Assembly: GCA_023487965.1 (NCBI GenBank)
Contig: JAMDBV010000060.1
Span: 1 to 11,333 of the forward strand
Source of the DNA: Patescibacteria group bacterium
Lineage (GTDB): Bacteria; Patescibacteriota; Minisyncoccia; Phycocordibacterales; PALSA-1337
Reading direction: 5' to 3'
Length of the DNA stretch: 11,333 nt
Below are positions 7,255-11,333 of this stretch, in pieces. The position numbers were made by a program, and so were the translations under genes. Within the stretch, counting starts at the first letter, position 1. Each line of letters opens with the position of its first letter. The notes under the pieces are model-generated. The model had not been told where the DNA came from. It ran no database searches and worked only from the letters and a program-made list of their open reading frames with translations.

Positions 7255-8245
7255 GAAATTGGGTCTATATACGGGCTCCGGATTGTCGGTGAACGCCTCT
7301 CTCGGTCTGATAGCGAATGATCACAATGGCAAGACGAAAGTGCTGTATACAGACATGATTCATACCATAGAATCCGGTCACGGTTTGTCATTGTCATTAT
7401 CATCCGCGATCAAATTGCCCGAAGCTGTCAGTGGACTATTGCACGCCGGTGAATTGTCCGGACGTATTTCCGAGTCGATAAACATATCAAAAAATCTGAT
7501 GGAGAAGCAGGAGGAATTAAAAGGCAAATGTATTTCAGCGATCATATATCCCGTTGTCATAGGAGTATTCGCGATACTGCTAACCATCGGCCTTGTCAAA
7601 GGCATAATGCCACAGATCATTCCACTTCTGCAAAGTCTGAAAGTACCCTTGCCATTACTTACCAGGATCGTTATTTCATTATCGCGGATATTGTCCGATT
7701 ACGGTCTGTACATACTCCTGATTTCCACATTGATCATCATATTTGCGCCAATACTCAATGCGAAGTCAAGAAGAGTAAAAATACTTGTGTCCGCAATTGT
7801 CTTGCGGTCACCCATAATCGGCAAAGTCGTATCCGATTATATGGTGTCGCTATTTTTGCGATCATGCGGATCCATGATCAATTCCGGCATAGATGTCGAG
7901 AGGGCGATGCGATATGCTTCGGCGTCGCTCGGTCATTCCAGGAATATAGGACAGTCGATAAAAGCGTTTATCGGCGGTAGTACTCTCGGTGCAGTCTTGA
8001 AGGATATAAAGTACATACCCGCTTTTGTAGCGTCGCTTGTCTCTGCCGGTGAAGTGTCCGGACATCTGGGTCACTCATTGATCAAATCCGCCGACATAAT
8101 TGATGCCGATATAGATCGCGCATTGAGGAAGATCACATCGTTGCTGGAGCCGGCCATGATGATAATGATGGGCGGCATGGTCGGAGCGATCGCCTTGTCG
8201 ATAATGATGCCGATATATGATGTATCAAAAGTTCTACAGCATTGA
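7244..8245 (+). CDS. pilC: Type IV pilus inner-membrane platform protein (PilC/GspF)
   Basis: A 333-residue membrane protein with the duplicated GspF layout. First cytoplasmic domain ~1-105 (FFEKLGLYTGSGLSV, then LPEAVSGLLHAGELSGRISE), a hydrophobic segment at ~108-130 (IIYPVVIGVFAILLTIGLVKG), a second at ~155-175 (LYILLISTLIIIFAP), a second cytoplasmic domain ~195-300 (LFLRSCGSMINSGIDVERA, then IPAFVASLVSAGEVSGHLG), and a last membrane segment at ~305-325. The repeated A/AGE-xSG motif in both halves is the family signature. It forms the platform on which the ATPase turns pilin assembly. ATG 7214 and 7238 are also in frame; 7244 is preferred because of the Shine-Dalgarno site. Shorter than the usual ~400 residues. 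Overlaps the next gene by 29 bases; the stop is TGA. Confidence 0.92.
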   Translation: MFFEKLGLYTGSGLSVNASLGLIANDHNGKTKVLYTDMIHTIESGHGLSLSLSSAIKLPEAVSGLLHAGELSGRISESINISKNLMEKQEELKGKCISAIIYPVVIGVFAILLTIGLVKGIMPQIIPLLQSLKVPLPLLTRIVISLSRILSDYGLYILLISTLIIIFAPILNAKSRRVKILVSAIVLRSPIIGKVVSDYMVSLFLRSCGSMINSGIDVERAMRYASASLGHSRNIGQSIKAFIGGSTLGAVLKDIKYIPAFVASLVSAGEVSGHLGHSLIKSADIIDADIDRALRKITSLLEPAMMIMMGGMVGAIALSIMMPIYDVSKVLQH

Positions 8246-9611
8246 TCGTGCATTGTGTGGCGGTATCGTATTGATCGACATAGTGGTGGCATTTTCTCTG
8301 TCGCTCCTATTTGTCGTTGTGATTTTTGACATGTCGCATTCGGCGCGTGATATTTACGACAAAGCTCATGAGCAAAATACCGCGATTGACGAATATTTGC
8401 GATATGAAGATCGTGAAGCGGGCGCTGTGACGGAATATTCGAGACCGTTCGGCAATACATTCAGGGAAAATATCATAAATGCCCACGGTATCACGGCGGA
8501 TATTGATTTTTACAAAATATCTTCCACTGGTGTGCATGATGCGCAATCACTGTGTTCGCCGTATATCGCAAAAAACAGAATCGTGGGTTCATACGAATAT
8601 ATGAAAGACACTTTCGACGCGAATATAATTCATGGGCTAAATGTGAGATTGAAAGCGATAATATTGCCAATAGATCCGAGCCTGCCGCTTACGGATATTG
8701 TTGTTAGAAATGGTTTTGCTTATATTAGTGCTGACTCCAATATTTCTTCAGATCCGGATATTTTTGTATATGATATTCGGAATGCGGACAATGCGATATT
8801 CATCTCATCACTAAATACCGGGCCGGGTATAGCGAGTATAAAATTCAATGGTAAAAAAATATACGCGGCGGCGCGTAGTTCGGCATATCAACTGCATATC
8901 ATTTCACTTGATAAGGATCGGCATATGACTTTGCAAAATAGATACAGATTGCCATTGCCGTATGCCACAGCCACGCCGGCTATGGCGAGCGCCATATTCA
9001 TAGGTGAGAACCGGGCGTATATAGGCACGGAGAAATGGGATGGCGATGAATTTGACATTGTCGAAATAGGCGACGCCAATGGTCCTTATAAGGTTGGTGG
9101 GTATGATGCAGATACGAAAATAAACGATATTTTTGTCGAGAATGGTATCGCATATGTTGCAGATTCTGACAATAAGCAGATGAGAGTATTGAATGTCGCA
9201 GATCCCAATAATATCGGTGAAATAAATGCAGTAAGTCCAAGCGGTTGGCAAAGGCAAGAGGGAAAAGTTGTTAGGCGATATGAGGGCTCGACCATTTTGG
9301 GCAGAACATCCGGTGGATTCGACATTGCAACCGATCCGGAATTGCTATACTGGTCCTCTTCGACACCATTGTCCGTTGTGCCACCGAAACAAAACGTGAA
9401 AGGCGGAGTGTATGGGACTGTTTTGGATCGAGACGCGCTCTTTCTCGCCACGCGGTCGATAGACGAGGAATTGGAAATCACGAACAAAGACATGATGGCG
9501 AGCACAACCGTCGCTCTGCCGATTCAGGTCCAAAATATCGCTTGTGATAACGATAGATTGTTTATTTTGGCGCATTCCGCGCCGGCCATATATGAAATAT
9601 CGTTTGACTAA
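8217..9611 (+). CDS. Pseudopilin-like protein with C-terminal LVIVD-like beta-propeller
   Basis: A 464-residue protein. Its N-terminus (to Gly16) is a leader ending CGG, followed by IVLIDIVVAFSLSLLFVVVIF, a prepilin-like helix with Gly at -1, Ile at +1 and Asp instead of Glu at +5. A linker (~40-150) leads to at least five repeats of ~35-45 residues with the pattern D-I-x-V-x-x-G-x-A-Y-[IV]-A/S-D-x-x-x-x-x-x-x-V-x-[DN]-[IV]: near 158-200, 204-243, 256-298, 302-337 and 397-464. The clearest is INDIFVENGIAYVAD with MRVLNVADP (302-330), very like LVIVD repeats of surface beta-propellers. It probably sits at the pilus tip or surface as an adhesin or PilY1-like cap; the ligand is unknown. It overlaps pilC by 29 bases and the micro-pilin by 20. 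ATG 8220 is an equal alternative start. Confidence 0.8.
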   Translation: MMYQKFYSIDRALCGGIVLIDIVVAFSLSLLFVVVIFDMSHSARDIYDKAHEQNTAIDEYLRYEDREAGAVTEYSRPFGNTFRENIINAHGITADIDFYKISSTGVHDAQSLCSPYIAKNRIVGSYEYMKDTFDANIIHGLNVRLKAIILPIDPSLPLTDIVVRNGFAYISADSNISSDPDIFVYDIRNADNAIFISSLNTGPGIASIKFNGKKIYAAARSSAYQLHIISLDKDRHMTLQNRYRLPLPYATATPAMASAIFIGENRAYIGTEKWDGDEFDIVEIGDANGPYKVGGYDADTKINDIFVENGIAYVADSDNKQMRVLNVADPNNIGEINAVSPSGWQRQEGKVVRRYEGSTILGRTSGGFDIATDPELLYWSSSTPLSVVPPKQNVKGGVYGTVLDRDALFLATRSIDEELEITNKDMMASTTVALPIQVQNIACDNDRLFILAHSAPAIYEISFD

Positions 9612-9750
9612 AGGCATGATGCTTATCGAGGCATTATTATATGCGGCGCTTCTATCATTCCTTGTCGGAGGTTTTATGTATTTTTCTTTCGGTATTTATA
9701 TGGATAATATCAAGACAAATGATGCGATACTTCAGGCATTCTTGCGATGA
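9592..9750 (+). CDS. 52-residue micro-pilin (short or truncated pseudopilin)
   Basis: Starts MKYRLTKG, then MMLIEALLYAALLSFLVGG: a typical short prepilin leader with Gly at -1, Met at +1 and Glu at +5, and a ~22-residue hydrophobic helix. The product stops after only ~18 further residues (TGA at 9748), whereas minor pilins of this type usually have a 100-200-residue head. It overlaps the preceding gene by 20 bases and the next by 29, so the start at 9592 fits the operon's overlapping style. It could be a functional headless pseudopilin or a remnant in which the head was lost when the next gene moved up. The intact leader and +5 Glu favour function. The frame extends back to 9544, inside the propeller gene, without support. 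Confidence 0.65.
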   Translation: MKYRLTKGMMLIEALLYAALLSFLVGGFMYFSFGIYMDNIKTNDAILQAFLR

Positions 9751-10075
9751 CGGCTTCATGGCGACGATTGCGGTCATATTACTCGCATTTGGTCTCATGG
9801 CTTTTGTGCTGGCCGTGAATGCGTCGGCGTATGATTACGCCGATAGCGTTGAACGCCGCGAATTGAGAATCCAGGCCGGCAATAATGCACAATCGTGCGC
9901 GAGGATTTTTCAGTCTATGGTAGAACTCGATAATTATATTGACGGCAATTTTCATATACCGTATCTCGACTGTGACATTCAGGCCGAGAATGATATGGAG
10001 GGCCATGTTGTTTACCACATAGCGACACGACTGGTCGGGGTTGGCGCGCAATATTCCGGGAATGTTTTGTATTAA
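9722..10075 (+). CDS. PilX-like minor pilin
   Basis: A 117-residue protein with leader MRYFRHSCDDG, cleavage before Phe, and the hydrophobic segment FMATIAVILLAFGLMAFVL. The +5 residue is Ile, so the Glu that most pilins carry is absent, as in GspK/PilX-like minor pilins, which sit at or near the pilus tip. After the helix come YADSVERRELRIQAGNNAQS and two Cys (C60 in AQSCA and C83 in LDC), then VVYHIATRLVG, resembling the small PilX N-terminal-domain proteins of Parcubacteria as I recall them. Its start (ATG 9722, or ATG 9719) lies inside the micro-pilin gene, and it is the last gene of the overlapping operon. The frame runs back to 9641, but the leader logic supports 9719/9722. Confidence 0.7.
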   Translation: MRYFRHSCDDGFMATIAVILLAFGLMAFVLAVNASAYDYADSVERRELRIQAGNNAQSCARIFQSMVELDNYIDGNFHIPYLDCDIQAENDMEGHVVYHIATRLVGVGAQYSGNVLY

Positions 10076-10078
10076 AAA

Positions 10079-10144
10079 TTTATCGTTTCTTAATGACATA
10101 TTTATGCCGATTTTATCAAAAATTTATCAGGAATTTATCATGTA
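10079..10144 (+). promoter_or_regulatory. Six-unit 11-bp phased TTTATC direct repeat array upstream of the pilin gene
   Basis: Units start at exactly 11-bp steps: 10079 (TTTATCGTTTC), 10090 (TTAATGACATA), 10101 (TTTATGCCGAT), 10112 (TTTATCAAAAA), 10123 (TTTATCAGGAA) and 10134 (TTTATCATGTA). The core TTTATCA is perfect in the last three. The array begins right after the PilX-like stop and ends next to a candidate -35. A related array precedes the pilus operon at 6035-6088. Each core contains GATAA on the other strand. Function is unknown; the spacing suggests cooperative binding on one DNA face or intrinsic bending. Confidence 0.65.
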
Positions 10145-10173
10145 TTGCTAACATTGATCATTATCATTATTAA
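10145..10173 (+). promoter_or_regulatory. Possible promoter for the pilin gene
   Basis: TTGCTA (10145-10150) and TATTAA (10168-10173) are 17 bases apart, each 4/6 to consensus; the -35 abuts the last array unit. AACAAT (10172-10177) is an alternative -10 ending 6 bases before the ATG. No Shine-Dalgarno site precedes ATG 10184. Confidence 0.3.
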
Positions 10174-10183
10174 CAATACAAAT

Positions 10184-10741
10184 ATGCAAAAGAAAAATAT
10201 CGAAGTCATCAGCAAGTCCAAAGCAAGCGTTACAAGACATGCCCGAGCCAAGGCCAAACGCCAATTGCGCAAGGAAGTAGCAAGGTTGAACAACGCTTTT
10301 ACGCTTATCGAAATATTGGTCGTTATCGGCATCATTGCCGTTTTGGCGGCAATTGTTCTTGTGGCCGTCAATCCAGCTCGGCAGTTCAAATTGGCGCGCG
10401 ATTCGCAAAGACAGAGTAATGTGAGCGCTATATTGAACGCCATAGAACAGAATATGTCGGAGCATCGTGGTGTTTTCACCTGTAATGACAATCCGGTTCA
10501 GATACCAAATGCCTACACGGTCATAGCGAGCAGTAGTTCGTATGTCGGCGGTTTTAATATTGCAAATTGTTTAGTGCCTGACTATATCGCATCATTGCCG
10601 TTCGATCCGTCTCAATACAATGCGTATTACAATGACACTGATGATTACAATACCGGATACGAAGTTTTCCGTGATGCTGCTGGTAGGATAACCGCCAGTT
10701 CGACCGGTGAATTGACTGACACGATAGCTGTGACAAGATAA
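10184..10741 (+). CDS. Type IV pilin (probable major pilin) with long basic leader
   Basis: A 185-residue prepilin. The mature helix FTLIEILVVIGIIAVLAAIV has Phe at +1 and Glu at +5. The leader is unusually long, 38 residues, with 7 Lys and 5 Arg against 2 Glu, and ends LNNA, so the -1 residue is Ala, not the near-invariant Gly. After the helix come NPARQFKLARDSQRQSNVSAILNAI, the usual alpha-1 extension of Parcubacteria pilins, and a small head with two Cys (FTC and ANC) that may form a disulfide, ending in VFRDAAGRITASS. ATG 10184 is the only Met before the helix; a TTG just upstream of NNA could give a 4-residue leader. The frame is open to a TTG at 10145 inside the promoter region. Its own control region suggests separate, possibly high, expression, as expected for the main pilin. 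Confidence 0.88.
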   Translation: MQKKNIEVISKSKASVTRHARAKAKRQLRKEVARLNNAFTLIEILVVIGIIAVLAAIVLVAVNPARQFKLARDSQRQSNVSAILNAIEQNMSEHRGVFTCNDNPVQIPNAYTVIASSSSYVGGFNIANCLVPDYIASLPFDPSQYNAYYNDTDDYNTGYEVFRDAAGRITASSTGELTDTIAVTR

Positions 10742-10771
10742 AGTTGCACCGACACTGTTGTTAGACTAGAA

Positions 10772-10807
10772 AGGCATATTCTCATCTGGTAAAGTGAGAG
10801 TATGCCT
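10772..10807 (+). other. Strong stem-loop covering the carboxypeptidase start codon
   Basis: AGGCATATTCTCA (10772-10784) pairs with TGAGAGTATGCCT (10795-10807) over 13 positions, 12 Watson-Crick and one G-U, with a 10-base loop TCTGGTAAAG. The right arm contains the ATG at 10802-10804. Only CTT follows, so it is a weak candidate for an intrinsic terminator of the pilin mRNA. It could also block translation from readthrough mRNA or be a DNA operator. Confidence 0.7.
10787..10795 (+). promoter_or_regulatory. Putative extended -10 of the carboxypeptidase gene
   Basis: TGGTAAAGT fits an extended -10 (TGnTAnnnT) with the hexamer TAAAGT at 10790-10795, ending 6 bases before ATG 10802. It lies in the loop and arm of the stem-loop. 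No good -35 is seen. A leaderless start would exclude the left stem arm from the mRNA. Confidence 0.4.
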
Positions 10808-11333
10808 CTTCACAGAGAAAAAGTCGGAATATTTGCTCTTGTTGCGATCGCGATCATCGCCCTCGCTTTATTCAACAGAATATCGGGTACCATAAACGAT
10901 AAGCAAGTGACCACGAAAGTCGATGTGAGTAGTTCCGGAAATCTCAACCCGGCACAGGAATTCTTCTCAAACCAGAAATCCGGTGATGGTAGTGCCGCAG
11001 GTTCCGTAGGGAGCGGCGCATCCGTTGCCAAACCGAGCGCGCCATCCGTCACATTCACGGCCAAGGCATATCTTGTTGGAAATATCAAAACAGGGAAGAT
11101 ATATCTGATGAAAAATAGTGATGAGCAATTACCGGTGGCGTCGATGTCAAAACTTGTGACGGCCGTTGTTGCAACTGATAGCATGTCGTCAACCAGTGCT
11201 ATAACGATAAGCTCCGAAGAAGCGTCGGCTCCGCCGGATACCAGCGGTATCCACGAAGGGGAAACGTACACGCTTTTGGAGTTGTTATATCCTATGCTGT
11301 TGAATTCTTCCAATAACGAAAGCGATCGGCTCA
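10802..11333 (+). CDS. D-alanyl-D-alanine carboxypeptidase-like protein (3' end missing)
   Basis: 177 residues are visible before the window ends. Residues 1-7 are cytoplasmic (MPLHREK), ~8-24 a hydrophobic signal anchor (VGIFALVAIAIIALALF), and ~40-85 a low-complexity Ser/Gly/Ala/Pro linker. The peptidase S11 (penicillin-binding) domain starts at ~88 (AYLVGNIKTGKIYLMKN). The SxxK motif is S114-M-S-K117 within VASMSKLVTAVVA, with S114 the nucleophile, and the SxN motif is S169-S-N171 in PMLLNSSNNES. The KTG motif would lie beyond the edge. These enzymes trim the terminal D-Ala of peptidoglycan stems outside the membrane. Start at 10802 gives the only plausible signal anchor; the overlapping stem-loop and -10 box are described separately. 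Confidence 0.88.
   Translation, partial: MPLHREKVGIFALVAIAIIALALFNRISGTINDKQVTTKVDVSSSGNLNPAQEFFSNQKSGDGSAAGSVGSGASVAKPSAPSVTFTAKAYLVGNIKTGKIYLMKNSDEQLPVASMSKLVTAVVATDSMSSTSAITISSEEASAPPDTSGIHEGETYTLLELLYPMLLNSSNNESDRL

Noticed and set aside
9592-10075. Micro-pilin and PilX-like genes as one frameshifted pilin
   Set aside because: The downstream frame has its own start, leader and hydrophobic helix, so joining them would give two pilin helices in one protein.
10079-10144. Array considered as a CRISPR or minisatellite
   Set aside because: Units are only 11 bp, with no separate repeat and spacer; position and phase fit a regulatory array better.
1-11333. Alternative genetic code with UGA as Gly
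   Set aside because: TGA ends the transglycosylase, exonuclease, ATPase, platform and micro-pilin genes at sensible places, and in-frame TGA is absent from the conserved genes.
1-11333. tRNA, rRNA, riboswitch, CRISPR, transposase or phage genes
   Set aside because: Nothing recognisable was seen by reading either strand; all gaps over 100 bases are the two pilus control regions described. Short or divergent RNA genes cannot be excluded without a covariance-model search.

Overview
The window looks like chromosomal DNA of a Patescibacteria/CPR bacterium, most likely of Parcubacteria type. The reasons are the mix of short tightly packed genes, a coiled-coil/lytic-transglycosylase protein of the kind I associate with these genomes, a very compact type IV pilus locus, and sparse Shine-Dalgarno sites. 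No database was consulted, so the placement is inference. At least five genes end in TGA, so UGA is a stop here, which argues against the recoded Gracilibacteria/Absconditabacteria.

Layout, left to right. (1) 2-1883 (+): the 3' part of a coiled-coil lytic transglycosylase, then a pseudopilin carrying a LamG-like domain. (2) 1911-3166 (+): translation genes rpmE (zinc-free L31) and prfA (RF1), joined by a TAATG overlap. (3) 3167-3246: a short gap holding an imperfect palindromic element between convergent genes. (4) 3247-5970 (-): hisS and a DEDDy exonuclease joined by a TAATG overlap, then a membrane-anchored DsbA-like thioredoxin-fold protein with its own promoter. (5) 5971-6105: a divergent control region. 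(6) 6106-10075 (+): a five-gene pilus operon in which every junction overlaps: assembly ATPase, platform protein, pseudopilin fused to a beta-propeller-like domain, a 52-residue micro-pilin, and a PilX-like minor pilin. (7) 10076-10741: a control region and a class III-looking pilin, probably the major pilin. (8) 10772-11333: a hairpin that covers the start codon of a D-Ala-D-Ala carboxypeptidase-like gene cut off by the window edge.

The main theme is a stripped-down type IV pilus. The ATPase and platform protein would drive assembly of the pilin. Two pseudopilins carry large extracellular domains (LamG and a LVIVD-like propeller) that could make a tip or adhesin. Lytic transglycosylase and carboxypeptidase genes flank the locus and could act on the wall it must cross, and the DsbA-like protein could form disulfides in exported pilins. 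These links are inferred from context. No prepilin peptidase and no PilM/N/O/Q genes are present in the window.

The most unusual signal is regulatory. Arrays of TTTATC-like direct repeats with an 11-bp period sit upstream of both pilus transcription units (four exact steps' worth of units plus one at 10 bp before the ATPase gene; six units at exactly 11 bp before the pilin gene). Several genes also have a -10-like hexamer ending 6-7 bases before ATG, consistent with leaderless mRNAs.
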